64,000 nucleotides of DNA from an uncultured Lachnospiraceae bacterium (GCA_910587935.1 CAJUNP010000002.1:87455-151454); one strand, 5' to 3'. Positions 35,365 through 43,817 are shown, counted from the stretch's first letter. The notes: a model not told the origin generated them from the sequence alone. A program made the numbers and translations.

Positions 35365-36096
35365 TCAACGTTCGGCATAGTAGGCAAGATATGCCAGATT
35401 CAGGGCCTCCCATCTGTTGCGGGAAACCGGAAGAACTTCACCGGTATCCATGCGCACTTCCCTTTTGGAAATCCTGCTTACATAAGCAAGGTTTACCACG
35501 TAAGACCTGTGAATTCTGAAAAAACCGCCGCTCAATTCCGCAAGGCGGGCTTCCATCTCACGGATTCCTGTTCTGCCCGTCTGCACATCTTCCGCCCCCG
35601 CCGCCGAAACGCAGTGCACCTGCGTATCATGGGCATCGCTCTCCAGATAACAGATATCCGAAAGCTTTACCCTCGCCATGCCTTCCGCCGTCCTGAGCAC
35701 AAGGACCGGCTCCTCTTTCAGGCTCCGCTCTTTTGCTTTGTCAAGACAGGCAAAAAACCTTGCTTTGTCCACCGGCTTAATCAAATAAGATACGGCTTCC
35801 ACATCATAACCTTCCAGCGCATACTCCGCAAGTCCCGTCGCAAATATAATCTGTGCCGCTCCCCCTTCCTCCCGCAGTCTGCGGGCAAGGCGGATCCCGT
35901 TCATCCCCGGCATATCGATGTCCAGAATTATAATATCCGCATCCTTCTTATCTTCCCACAGGAACAAAAACTGCTCCGCATTCCTGCATAAGGTTATCTT
36001 TGCTTCACATTTCCTCTCCGCGGACCATGTCCTGACCAGCGTTTCCATAAGGGAAAGCGACGCCGTTTCGTCATCGCAGATTATAAATTTAAGCAT
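35365..36096 (-). CDS. LytTR response regulator
   Basis: A 243-residue regulator: receiver domain (1-120) with acidic pocket CDDE, phosphoacceptor Asp in IIILDIDMPGMNGI and Lys in YLIKPVDK, then a LytTR DNA-binding domain (about 140-240) ending in FFRIHRSYVVNLAYV and VLPVSRNRW. It pairs with the GHKL kinase, and its probable target is the direct-repeat site before the ABC exporters. GGAGG lies 7 bases before the ATG. Confidence 0.92.
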   Translation of the reverse strand: MLKFIICDDETASLSLMETLVRTWSAERKCEAKITLCRNAEQFLFLWEDKKDADIIILDIDMPGMNGIRLARRLREEGGAAQIIFATGLAEYALEGYDVEAVSYLIKPVDKARFFACLDKAKERSLKEEPVLVLRTAEGMARVKLSDICYLESDAHDTQVHCVSAAGAEDVQTGRTGIREMEARLAELSGGFFRIHRSYVVNLAYVSRISKREVRMDTGEVLPVSRNRWEALNLAYLAYYAER

Positions 36097-36167
36097 TTAC
36101 GCACCTCCGCATATCCTGTTTTCCCGAATATCCCTTCGTTCTTTGTCACGGTTCTGACGGCAGTTAA

Positions 36168-36196
36168 ATTATAGCAGATCTAAAACGTACGGTAAA
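36168..36196 (-). promoter_or_regulatory. Promoter of the LytTR regulator/kinase genes
   Basis: Minus strand: TTTACC (36196-36191), 17-base spacer, perfect TATAAT (36173-36168). It diverges from the pyruvate formate-lyase promoter. Confidence 0.5.
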
Positions 36197-36261
36197 CTGT
36201 CTCAATTTATAAAAGCTTTGTAAAATCAACGTTTTGTACCGAAAAAAGTACACGTCTGCGC

Positions 36262-36290
36262 TTGACTCAATTTCTCTATAATCATATAAT
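36262..36290 (+). promoter_or_regulatory. Promoter of the split pyruvate formate-lyase operon
   Basis: TTGACT (36262-36267), 17-base spacer, perfect TATAAT (36285-36290). The leader is about 65 bases; AGGAGG lies 11 bases before the ATG at 36363. No Rex-type site was recognised. Confidence 0.75.
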
Positions 36291-36362
36291 GAAACCATAA
36301 GAGTTAGTTTATCAGGAACTATTAATTTCACTAATTCAATACAAATAGGAGGCTATTTCAAA

Positions 36363-38402
36363 ATGAGACCAGAATGGAATGATTTTGTAGGCGGCAAATG
36401 GGACAAAGAAATTAACGTACGTGATTTCATCCAGAGAAATTACACTCCCTATGACGGAGACGAGTCCTTTTTAGCCGAAGCTACGCAGAACACAAAAGAC
36501 TTATGGAACATGGTGCTTGACTTACAGAAGAAAGAGCGTGAAGCAGGCGGCGTCCTGGATATGGATACCAAGGTTGTTTCCACTATTACTTCTCACGGCC
36601 CCGGCTACCTTGATAAAAGCAAAGAAACGATCGTAGGCTTCCAGACTGACAAGCCTTTTAAACGTTCCTTACAGCCTTACGGCGGTATTCGTATGGCAGA
36701 AAAAGCATGTTCCGATAACGGATATGAAGTTGATCCCGAAATCAGCGAGTTCTTCTCTACCCATAGAAAAACCCATAACGCAGGCTGTTTTGACGCTTAC
36801 AATCAGGAAATGCGCGCATGCCGTTCTTCTCATATTATCACAGGTCTTCCTGATGCTTACGGACGCGGACGTATCATCGGCGATTACAGACGTGTCGCTC
36901 TCTATGGTATTGACAGACTGATTGAAGATAAACAGGCACAGAAGGATTCTACCGGACGTGTTATGACCGATGAAGTAATCCGTCTCCGCGAAGAAATTTC
37001 CGAGCAGATCGTTGCTTTAAAGATGATGAAAGAAATGGCTGCTTCCTATGGATGCGACATTTCCAAACCTTCAGGCAACGTTCAGGAAGCGATCCAGGCC
37101 GTTTACTTTGGATATCTTTGCTCCGTAAAAGAGCAGAACGGCGCTGCAATGTCCCTGGGACGTACTTCCACTTTCCTGGATGTTTACGCGCAGAGAGACC
37201 TTGCTAACGGCACCTTTACAGAAGAACAGATTCAGGAATTTGTTGATCATTTCATTATGAAACTGCGCTGCATTAAATTTGCACGTACTCCTGAGTACAA
37301 TCAGATTTTTGCCGGCGATCCCGTATGGGTAACCGAATCCCTCGGCGGTGTTGGTGTGGACGGACGTCATATGGTAACCAAAATGAGCTTCCGTTATCTG
37401 CATACCCTTACCAACCTTGGACCTTCTCCGGAGCCGAACCTTACGGTTCTGTGGTCCACCAGACTTCCTGAGAACTGGAAGAGATACTGCGCTAAGATGT
37501 CTATCCAGACTTCTTCCATCCAGTATGAGAACGACGATTTGATGAGAGTAACCCACGGCGACGATTACGGTATTGCATGCTGCGTATCTTCCATGGTTAT
37601 CGGTAAGGAAATGCAGTTCTTCGGTGCACGTGCTAACGTTGCTAAATGTATGCTGTACGCATTAAACGGCGGTGTTGACGAGGTTACCAAGAAACAGGTT
37701 GGTCCCAAATACCGTCCTGTAGCAGGCGACGTGCTTGATTACGATGATGTGTGGGATAAATTCATGGATATGCTGGAATGGCAGGCTGACGTTTATGTTA
37801 ACACCTTAAATATCATTCACTATATGCATGACAAATACTGCTATGAGAGAGCAGAAATGGCTCTTCATGACAGGGATGTAAAACGCTACTTTGCAACAGG
37901 TGTTGCAGGTCTTTCCATCGTAGCTGACTCACTGTCCGCTATTAAATATGCTAAGGTTGAAGTAATCCGTGATGAAGACGGCATTATTGTTGACTTCAAG
38001 ACCACCGGTGACTTCCCTAAATACGGTAATGATGATGACCGCGTTGACTCTATTGCACAGGAAGTTGTTCATAGATTTATGACTGCAATCCGCAGACATC
38101 ATACCTATAGAAATGGCGTTCCTACCACTTCTATTTTGACCATTACTTCTAATGTAACTTATGGTAAAGCAACCGGTAATACGCCTGACGGACGTAAGAA
38201 AGGCCAGCCTTTCGCTCCCGGCGCGAACCCGATGCACGGACGTGATACCCACGGTGCGGTAGCATCTCTCTCCTCCGTATCCAAGCTTCCGTTCAACGAT
38301 GCGCAGGATGGTATCTCCAATACCTTTACCATTATTCCCGGAGCGCTTGGAAAGGAAGACAAAGTCTTCTCCGGCGACATCGAATTAGACCTGAACAACT
38401 AA
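36363..38402 (+). CDS. pflB: Pyruvate formate-lyase catalytic subunit lacking the glycyl-radical domain
   Basis: A 679-residue protein matching PflB over its length up to NTFTIIPGALGKED, including the substrate motif region and the active-site pair C406-C407 in YGIACCVSSM. In one-piece enzymes the chain continues for about 80 residues with the glycyl-radical domain; here it ends after a different tail, VFSGDIELDLNN. The missing domain is encoded by the gene at 38738-38983, and 679 plus 81 residues equals the 760 of the E. coli enzyme. It makes acetyl-CoA and formate from pyruvate and CoA under anaerobic conditions, presumably only when joined by the separate radical subunit. The end of the gene is duplicated just after the stop codon. 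Confidence 0.93.
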   Translation: MRPEWNDFVGGKWDKEINVRDFIQRNYTPYDGDESFLAEATQNTKDLWNMVLDLQKKEREAGGVLDMDTKVVSTITSHGPGYLDKSKETIVGFQTDKPFKRSLQPYGGIRMAEKACSDNGYEVDPEISEFFSTHRKTHNAGCFDAYNQEMRACRSSHIITGLPDAYGRGRIIGDYRRVALYGIDRLIEDKQAQKDSTGRVMTDEVIRLREEISEQIVALKMMKEMAASYGCDISKPSGNVQEAIQAVYFGYLCSVKEQNGAAMSLGRTSTFLDVYAQRDLANGTFTEEQIQEFVDHFIMKLRCIKFARTPEYNQIFAGDPVWVTESLGGVGVDGRHMVTKMSFRYLHTLTNLGPSPEPNLTVLWSTRLPENWKRYCAKMSIQTSSIQYENDDLMRVTHGDDYGIACCVSSMVIGKEMQFFGARANVAKCMLYALNGGVDEVTKKQVGPKYRPVAGDVLDYDDVWDKFMDMLEWQADVYVNTLNIIHYMHDKYCYERAEMALHDRDVKRYFATGVAGLSIVADSLSAIKYAKVEVIRDEDGIIVDFKTTGDFPKYGNDDDRVDSIAQEVVHRFMTAIRRHHTYRNGVPTTSILTITSNVTYGKATGNTPDGRKKGQPFAPGANPMHGRDTHGAVASLSSVSKLPFNDAQDGISNTFTIIPGALGKEDKVFSGDIELDLNN

Positions 38403-38456
38403 GGGTCGAAGACTTCAGTCTTCTCCGGCGACATTGAGCTGGACCTTAACAACTAA
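38355..38456 (+). repeat. In-frame tandem duplication of the pflB 3' end, with hairpins
   Basis: Codons for VFSGDIELDLNN plus stop (38364-38402) recur at 38418-38456, 54 bases (18 codons) later and in the same frame. The two copies differ at five bases, all silent. Each is preceded by a palindrome: GAAGAC-AAA-GTCTTC (38355-38369) and GAAGAC-TTCA-GTCTTC (38408-38423). The second copy is untranslated unless the TAA at 38400 is read through. Confidence 0.85.
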
Positions 38457-38470
38457 TCGAGGTGACTTAT

Positions 38471-38674
38471 ATGGATGAAAAATCAATGATTGATGATCTT
38501 GTAAAAATGCTTGATTCCGGTGTGACGGAAGGCGTAGGTCATATCAATGTGGAATCTTCCGAGGCAGACGATAATTCAAAAGAAGTTCAGACTATGGGTT
38601 GTACAGATTGTTCAAGAACCCCCCTGGCATGCAGCGTTCCCACGCTGCATCAGGGGCTGGACGATTATCAATAG
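38471..38674 (+). CDS. Small Cys-containing protein resembling the front of the glycyl-radical subunit
   Basis: A 67-residue protein between the two pyruvate formate-lyase genes. Its first 30 residues (SMIDDLVKMLDSGVTEGVG then HINV) line up with the start of the separate radical subunit (AQVDNLVNLLDGYATKGG then HHLNV), so the two look like paralogues. It lacks the RVSGY glycine loop; instead it ends with an acidic linker and MGCTDCSRTPLACSVPT, which has three cysteines spaced C-x2-C-x6-C. It might occupy the same docking site on the catalytic subunit as a placeholder, chaperone or repair factor; this is inference. The ATG at 38471 follows GAGGTG by 6 bases; a GTG at 38462 is an alternative. 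Confidence 0.72.
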   Translation: MDEKSMIDDLVKMLDSGVTEGVGHINVESSEADDNSKEVQTMGCTDCSRTPLACSVPTLHQGLDDYQ

Positions 38675-38737
38675 TCAATAATTGGTTCCAAATCCGATAA
38701 TTTGATTCATAATACAAACACGAAAGGAGTTTTTACA

Positions 38738-38983
38738 ATGGCAGGAGAAAATCATGCACAGGTTGATAACCTTGTAAACTTATTGGATGGCTATGCAACA
38801 AAAGGCGGCCACCACTTAAACGTTAACGTTTTAAACAGAGATATGTTACTTGACGCTCAGAAGCATCCTGAGAATTATCCTCAGCTTACGATCCGCGTAT
38901 CCGGATATGCTGTTAACTTTATCAAGTTAACTCCCGAGCAGCAGGCAGATGTAATTTCCCGTACATTCCATGAAGCAATCTAG
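38738..38983 (+). CDS. grcA: Separate glycyl-radical subunit of pyruvate formate-lyase (GrcA-like)
   Basis: An 81-residue protein equal to the C-terminal domain of PflB and to the autonomous radical cofactor GrcA/YfiD: GGHHLNVNVLNRDMLLDA, HPENYPQLTIRVSGYAV and QQADVISRTFHEA. The radical glycine is G56 in RVSGYAV. PflA would abstract a hydrogen from this glycine. In E. coli GrcA rescues oxygen-cleaved PflB, but here the catalytic gene never encodes its own domain, so this protein should be obligatory. AAAGGAG lies 8 bases before the ATG. The symbol is by similarity only. Confidence 0.9.
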   Translation: MAGENHAQVDNLVNLLDGYATKGGHHLNVNVLNRDMLLDAQKHPENYPQLTIRVSGYAVNFIKLTPEQQADVISRTFHEAI

Positions 38984-39001
38984 TTTTCATGTATGACGCA
39001 C

Positions 39002-39037
39002 AGGCTTCGGACCGGTTAACGGTTTCGGAGCCTTTTT
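39002..39037 (+). terminator. Terminator of the pyruvate formate-lyase operon
   Basis: A long hairpin pairs AGGCTTCGGACCG (39002-39014) with CGGTTTCGGAGCCT (39020-39033) with one bulge and wobble pairs, followed by a run of seven T. Confidence 0.85.
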
Positions 39038-39081
39038 TTGAAAACTTTTTTATGAATATTAAAAAACTTTCTTAATTCCTA

Positions 39082-39109
39082 TTGTCGTCAGGCAAAAAAG
39101 GTCTATAAT
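39082..39109 (+). promoter_or_regulatory. Promoter of the MATE gene
   Basis: TTGTCG (39082-39087), 16-base spacer, perfect TATAAT (39104-39109), about 55 bases before the ATG. Confidence 0.5.
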
Positions 39110-39164
39110 CGAGTTACAGGTTATAATACGGCATAAAATTTCACGAAAAGGATGTAATTGTAAA

Positions 39165-40565
39165 ATGAAATTTTTTAAAAATTCTTCCCTATACAAAAAA
39201 ACGGATTCCTTTTTATCTTCTCAGTTTTCCAGCCCTATGTTTTCCCACAGGGAAATTTTTAATATGCTTTCTCCCTTAATTCTGGATATGTTTTTTATTA
39301 ATGCCATTAATATGCTGACTACATCCATGATCAGTTCTTCAAGTCAAGAATCCGTGGCAGCGGTAAGTATGATTAATCCGATCACGACGCTGGTACTCTG
39401 CCTGTTAAACGCAATTGCTGCCGGCGGAACGGTCGTTGTCGCTCAATATAAAGGCCGCGGAAACAGCAGTAAAATTAACGAAGCTTCCGGCCACACTCTT
39501 TTTATAACCATTGGTTTATCATTTGTAATCTGCGCTCTGCTTATCATTTTCGCTTCTCCCGTGGTGCGCTTTCTTTACGGAAATGCGGAAGCCCTGGTTG
39601 TGCAGAAGTCTGTCAGCTATCTGTCGGGAGTAAGCGTTTCCCTGATTATATATTCCATATACTCGGCAATATTTGCAATTTTCAGGGGACTCGGCGAGAC
39701 GAAAATCTGCCTGAACCTTACAATTTACATAAATGTATCTTATTTCATTTTAAGCTATCTATTTATTAATCTCCTTAAGCTGGATATTCTGGGAACTATT
39801 CTGGCGTTGATTATTGCCAGAACCCTTGGTTCCGCCGTTTCCATATATCATCTGTTTATGAAAAAGAAACGGCTTATTTACCTGAAAATCCGCGATATTT
39901 TTCAGTTTAACGCCGCAATTTTCCATTCCATGCTTAAAATCAGTATTCCTTTTGGTTCCGAACAGTTATTTTTCTATGGCGGTTCTATCTTAGTGCAAAA
40001 ATACATGGTAGAACTGGGAACTGCCAGCATTGCAGCCAACGCCGTGGGCACCGCCCTTTTCAGTCTCTCTTTTGCCGCTCCTTTTGCCGTAGGGAACCTG
40101 GCTACCACGGTTATCGGCCAATGTGTCGGTGGAGACAGGCGCGACCTGGCAAGATGGTACGGCAAAAAGTTGATTTATTTAAGCACGGCGCTGCTGCTTG
40201 TATCACTTGCGGTTTTTATTCCCTTAATGCCATGGCTGCTTGGCTTTTTCAATCCTGACCCGGATACCGTTCCTTTGATTATGCGGTTAATGTGGATCGG
40301 CATGATCCCCATGCCCTTTTTCTGGCCCATGTCAAATGTAATGCCTTATACTCTTCGTTCCGCAGGAGATGCCGCCTATTCTTCCGTGGTGTCCTTAATA
40401 ACCATGTGGCTGATCCGTGTAGGCGCCGGCTATGTAGCTGCAGTTCCCATGGGCTTTGGAGTGGAAGGCGTATGGGTATGTATGTCTTTGGAGTGGGTAC
40501 TTCGCACCATTCTGTTCTGGCTGCGCTTCAAGGGCAATGCATGGCTTAGCAAGCATACTATTTAA
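39165..40565 (+). CDS. MATE family efflux transporter
   Basis: A 466-residue transporter with twelve membrane helices in two matching halves. Family features: NMLTTSMISSSSQESVAAVSM in helix 1, AAGGTVVVAQYKGRG, IFAIFRGLGETKICL, and the second-half equivalent NAVGTALFSLSFAAP with NLATTVIGQCVGGDRRD. MATE proteins export drugs or metabolites in exchange for Na+ or H+; the substrate is not predictable. It sits between the pyruvate formate-lyase genes and pflA but has its own promoter, and no functional link is evident. Confidence 0.9.
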   Translation: MKFFKNSSLYKKTDSFLSSQFSSPMFSHREIFNMLSPLILDMFFINAINMLTTSMISSSSQESVAAVSMINPITTLVLCLLNAIAAGGTVVVAQYKGRGNSSKINEASGHTLFITIGLSFVICALLIIFASPVVRFLYGNAEALVVQKSVSYLSGVSVSLIIYSIYSAIFAIFRGLGETKICLNLTIYINVSYFILSYLFINLLKLDILGTILALIIARTLGSAVSIYHLFMKKKRLIYLKIRDIFQFNAAIFHSMLKISIPFGSEQLFFYGGSILVQKYMVELGTASIAANAVGTALFSLSFAAPFAVGNLATTVIGQCVGGDRRDLARWYGKKLIYLSTALLLVSLAVFIPLMPWLLGFFNPDPDTVPLIMRLMWIGMIPMPFFWPMSNVMPYTLRSAGDAAYSSVVSLITMWLIRVGAGYVAAVPMGFGVEGVWVCMSLEWVLRTILFWLRFKGNAWLSKHTI

Positions 40566-40609
40566 TATATATTGTTACGGTAATCAGCGCCGGATTATTT
40601 TCAAAAATA

Positions 40610-40668
40610 TTGTTTTTATATAGAAAAAGAGATATACTATACCGTGTACGGAAAACTGTTTTTTCCGT
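40610..40668 (+). promoter_or_regulatory. Promoter and leader hairpin of pflA
   Basis: TTGTTT (40610-40615), 17-base spacer, TATACT (40633-40638). The transcript would begin with an 8-bp hairpin ACGGAAAA/TTTTCCGT (40648-40655 with 40661-40668), which may stabilise the 5' end. Confidence 0.45.
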
Positions 40669-40698
40669 TTCTCATTAAACAAGAAAGGATAACATATT

Positions 40699-41448
40699 AT
40701 GCAGGGAAGAATTCACTCACTGGAAAGTTTTGGAACCGTTGACGGCCCAGGCGTAAGATATGTAGTATTTGTTCAGGGCTGTCCCATGCGCTGTGCTTAC
40801 TGTCATAATCCCGATACCTGGGCTATGACCGGCGGCACCATGATGGAACCGTCTTATATTATCGAACAATATGAAAGGAACAAAGGCTTTTATAACGGAG
40901 GCGGTCTTACCGTTACCGGAGGCGAACCTTTAATGCAGGTAGATTTTTTAATTGACCTGTTTACCCTTGCCAAAGAAAAAGGGATCCATACTTGTATCGA
41001 TTCATCCGGGATTGCTTTTAAACCCGGCAATACGGAATTTATTGCCAAGCTGGACCGTCTGATGAAGCTGACCGATCTGGTTATGCTGGACATTAAGCAT
41101 ATCAACCCCGATAAGCACAAGGAACTTACCAGTCAGCCCAATGATGGTATTCTCGCATTTTGCTCTTATTTAAACGACAGAAACGTGGATATGTGGATTC
41201 GCCATGTAGTCGTTCCCGGAATTACGGACGACGAAAAATACCTCTTTGAGCTTGGTTATTTTATCGGACAGTTCCAAAACTTAAAAGCGCTGGATGTACT
41301 GCCGTACCATACAATGGGGGAGGCAAAATATGAAAAACTGGGAATTGATTACAAGCTAAAGGGCGTTCCGGCTATGGACAAGGAAAAGGTAGTTGAGAAA
41401 AAGCAAATAATTGTACAGGGCATTAAAAAACGCCGCAGTGAGATGTAA
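40699..41448 (+). CDS. pflA: Pyruvate formate-lyase-activating enzyme
   Basis: A 249-residue radical-SAM enzyme. The cluster motif is C28-x3-C32-x2-C35 in QGCPMRCAYCHNPDTW; GGLTVTGGEPLMQ binds SAM and HVVVPGITDDE is the conserved late motif. It uses a [4Fe-4S] cluster and SAM to make the glycyl radical, here on the separate 81-residue subunit. GAAAGGAT precedes the ATG. The ferredoxin gene 96 bases downstream could supply electrons. Confidence 0.95.
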   Translation: MQGRIHSLESFGTVDGPGVRYVVFVQGCPMRCAYCHNPDTWAMTGGTMMEPSYIIEQYERNKGFYNGGGLTVTGGEPLMQVDFLIDLFTLAKEKGIHTCIDSSGIAFKPGNTEFIAKLDRLMKLTDLVMLDIKHINPDKHKELTSQPNDGILAFCSYLNDRNVDMWIRHVVVPGITDDEKYLFELGYFIGQFQNLKALDVLPYHTMGEAKYEKLGIDYKLKGVPAMDKEKVVEKKQIIVQGIKKRRSEM

Positions 41449-41544
41449 AAAACTCTTGTATTCAGTTGGAAATTATATTAGAATAAGACTGTAATTGATG
41501 ATTTTTTATCAATCATAACCGGATTATTGAAGGAGGATATTGTT

Positions 41545-41715
41545 ATGGCATACGTAATCAGTGACGCTTGTGTAGCTTGTGGCGCATGCGAGGCTCAGTG
41601 CCCTGTTGGCGCTATCAGTATGGGGGACGGCAAATTTGAAATTGATGCCGACAAATGTATTGATTGTGGTTCTTGCGCAGGACAGTGCCCCACCGGCGCT
41701 ATTTCTGAAGGCTGA
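41545..41715 (+). CDS. 2[4Fe-4S] ferredoxin
   Basis: A 56-residue clostridial-type ferredoxin with two cluster motifs, CVACGACEAQCP and CIDCGSCAGQCP, each followed by GAIS. It carries low-potential electrons. The ATG at 41545 follows AAGGAGG by 8 bases; an in-frame TTG at 41527 lies before that site and is not used. It may feed PflA, which needs one electron per activation, but other uses are equally likely. Confidence 0.93.
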   Translation: MAYVISDACVACGACEAQCPVGAISMGDGKFEIDADKCIDCGSCAGQCPTGAISEG

Positions 41716-41751
41716 CCAGCGATAAACAGGCAATAGTGAATATGCAAAGCG

Positions 41752-41779
41752 AAAGGCATTCAAAAAAATGAATGCCTTT
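41752..41779. terminator. Bidirectional terminator between ferredoxin and MerR-like genes
   Basis: An 11-bp stem AAAGGCATTCA/TGAATGCCTTT with a 6-base A loop, T-runs on both strands. It overlaps the stop codon of the MerR-like gene. Confidence 0.75.
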
Positions 41780-42368
41780 TTCTTTTCTCTTTCTTGTCCT
41801 TCTTTTCTTCTTTTTTTACTGTGAGTCCTCGTTTGCTTCTCTGTCTTAAAAGCTCGTCCAACTTCTGGTAATACTCATCCTGCCTCTTTCCTCTTTCAAG
41901 TTCCCTTGCATCTTCCCGCTGTTCCTGCAAACGGAACTGGTAATCCATTTCTTTCACAACACTGTCTCGTATATCCTGACATAATTCCTGATTATTCTCC
42001 CGCAGTGTTTCGGCAATCATCTGCTGTAAAAGCCATTGGAGACGCCTTGCTTTCTCCGCCTTGGTTTCCTGTTGGTCGGGAAGCACGGCAGGACCAGGCG
42101 AAGCGGCGGTCTTTTCCTGAGAATCCGGAATTTCAACAGACAGTTTTCCGTCTTTAAGAATCATACGGATTGCTTTCAGCTGTAATCCCTGCTCTTTTAA
42201 ATCCTTAATTTCTTTAAAACGTTCCACATCCTGCTCAGTATAGTATCGGTGTCCCAGTTCGTTTCTCTTAATCGGTAACTTTAATTCCTCTTCCCAATAA
42301 CGAAGTACATGCGACTCCACGTTAACCAGTTTTGCAGCATCTGAAATTAAATAATAATCTTTCACCAT
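41760..42368 (-). CDS. MerR-type DNA-binding protein
   Basis: A 202-residue protein: a MerR-like winged helix (about 4-70, YYLISDAAKLVNVESHVLRYW, GHRYYTEQDVERFK), a Pro/Gln-rich linker, a helical segment with many Gln and Arg, and a very basic C-terminus (KKEEKKDKKEKRKR). No cysteine ligand-binding tail of metal-sensing MerR proteins is present. The plan resembles chromosome- or regulatory-type MerR proteins such as RacA rather than a classic drug sensor. AAGGAGAG precedes the ATG. Two direct repeats upstream (42386-42405) may be its own site. Confidence 0.75.
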   Translation of the reverse strand: MVKDYYLISDAAKLVNVESHVLRYWEEELKLPIKRNELGHRYYTEQDVERFKEIKDLKEQGLQLKAIRMILKDGKLSVEIPDSQEKTAASPGPAVLPDQQETKAEKARRLQWLLQQMIAETLRENNQELCQDIRDSVVKEMDYQFRLQEQREDARELERGKRQDEYYQKLDELLRQRSKRGLTVKKEEKKDKKEKRKRHSFF

Positions 42369-42385
42369 ACAAATCTCTCCTTATC

Positions 42386-42405
42386 TTTTTTGACATTTTT
42401 TGACG
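42386..42405 (-). repeat. Direct repeats upstream of the MerR-like gene
   Basis: TTTTTTGACA (42386-42395) is followed at once by TTTTTTGACG (42396-42405), a 10-base period, i.e. one helical turn. It lies between the dnaB terminator and the ribosome binding site of the MerR-like gene. Confidence 0.5.
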
Positions 42406-42418
42406 TTTTTATAATAAA

Positions 42419-42441
42419 AGGACAGGAAATTTTCCTGTCCT
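42419..42441 (-). terminator. Terminator of the dnaB operon
   Basis: A near-perfect palindrome AGGACAGGAAA-T-TTTCCTGTCCT with a T-rich run on the minus strand, 40 bases after the dnaB stop. Confidence 0.65.
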
Positions 42442-42479
42442 CTTTTGTAATCGTTACATTATGCATTTTACAAGTTATC

Positions 42480-43817
42480 TTATCTTTGCAGATTGGCAAA
42501 TTTCGTATATTTGGGAATCCATGCCAGTTCAATGGTTCCGATCGGACCGTTTCTCTGCTTGGCAATAATGATTTCTGCAATATCTTTTCTTTCCGTATCG
42601 TGATTGTAATAATCATCCCGGTAAATAAACATAACCACATCCGCATCCTGCTCAATGGCTCCCGATTCACGCAGGTCGGAGAGCATGGGCCTGTGATCCG
42701 GCCTCTGCTCAACTGCACGGCTTAACTGCGATAAAGCCAGAACCGGTACGCTAAGTTCCCTGGCTATTGCTTTTAAGGAACGCGATATATCGGAAATTTC
42801 CTGCTGCCTGGAATCGCCCCTGCCGCTTCCGCTCATTAACTGTAAATAGTCGATAATAATCATCGAAAGATTATGCTCCAGTTTATATTTTCTGCATTTG
42901 GAACGCAGCTCTGCAATGGAAATTCCGGGTGTATCATCTATAATCAAATTGGACTTGCCGATGATCCCCGCCGTCTCGATGAGTTTCTCCCACTCGGTAT
43001 CGTTCAGCTGTCCGGTTCGGATATTCTGGGAGTCTACCTGCGACTCCAGGGCAAATAAACGGTTCACTAATTGTTCTTTTGACATTTCCAGGGAAAAAAT
43101 CGCCACAGTCTGATTCTGTTTAAAAGCTACATGCTGCGCTATGTTTAATACAAAAGCAGTTTTACCCATGGAAGGCCTTGCCGCTATCAATACAAGATCC
43201 GATGGCTGCATGCCCGCCGTCCTGTAATCCAAATCGATAAAACCGGTAGGAATACCAGTAACGACGCCGCTGTTCCTGGAGGCCTTCTCGATCTTGTCCA
43301 TGGCATTCATAACTACTTCACGAATCGGAACAAACTCTCCCGTATTCCGGCGCTGTACCAGATCAAAAACACGCTTCTCCGTATCTTCTAATATGTATTC
43401 CAGGCTCTCTTTTCCGATATAACAGGTATTGGCAATCTCTTCGTTTAATTTGATCAGTCTTCGAAGCGTCGCTTTTTCTGCTACAATTCCGGCATAATAC
43501 TTAATGTTGGCGGAAGTGGGCACTGCGGTAACCAGATCTCTGATAAATTCCAGACTGCTGACCTCAGGAGGAACTTCCTTTTCTTTCAGCCGGTCCTGCA
43601 GCGTCACCAAATCTACCGGTTTTCCTTCATTATTCAGTTCCACCATGGCTTCAAACAAGACGCCGTATTGCTTGCCGTAAAAGTCGTCTTCCGTAACGAT
43701 CTCCGAAGCCACCACAATGGCTTCCCGGTCCATAATCATGGAACCGATTACCGATTGTTCCGCCTCCACACTATGGGGCAATACTCTTCTTAATAAGGTT
43801 TCTTCCGCTGCCGGCAT
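42480..43817 (-). CDS. dnaB: Replicative DNA helicase DnaB
   Basis: A 445-residue hexameric helicase. N-terminal domain (about 8-110, PHSVEAEQSVIGSMIMD) and RecA-like domain with Walker A AARPSMGKTAFVLNIA, Walker B SMIIIDYLQLM and the C-terminal RNGPIGTIELAWIP. It unwinds DNA at the replication fork. It is the last gene of the rpsF-ssb-rpsR-...-gdpP-rplI-dnaB run, 22 bases after rplI. Confidence 0.97.
   Translation of the reverse strand: MPAAEETLLRRVLPHSVEAEQSVIGSMIMDREAIVVASEIVTEDDFYGKQYGVLFEAMVELNNEGKPVDLVTLQDRLKEKEVPPEVSSLEFIRDLVTAVPTSANIKYYAGIVAEKATLRRLIKLNEEIANTCYIGKESLEYILEDTEKRVFDLVQRRNTGEFVPIREVVMNAMDKIEKASRNSGVVTGIPTGFIDLDYRTAGMQPSDLVLIAARPSMGKTAFVLNIAQHVAFKQNQTVAIFSLEMSKEQLVNRLFALESQVDSQNIRTGQLNDTEWEKLIETAGIIGKSNLIIDDTPGISIAELRSKCRKYKLEHNLSMIIIDYLQLMSGSGRGDSRQQEISDISRSLKAIARELSVPVLALSQLSRAVEQRPDHRPMLSDLRESGAIEQDADVVMFIYRDDYYNHDTERKDIAEIIIAKQRNGPIGTIELAWIPKYTKFANLQR

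Noticed and set aside
36097..36362. Rex or FNR operator before pflB
   Set aside because: No TTGTnA/TnACAA-type or FNR palindrome recognised near the promoter.
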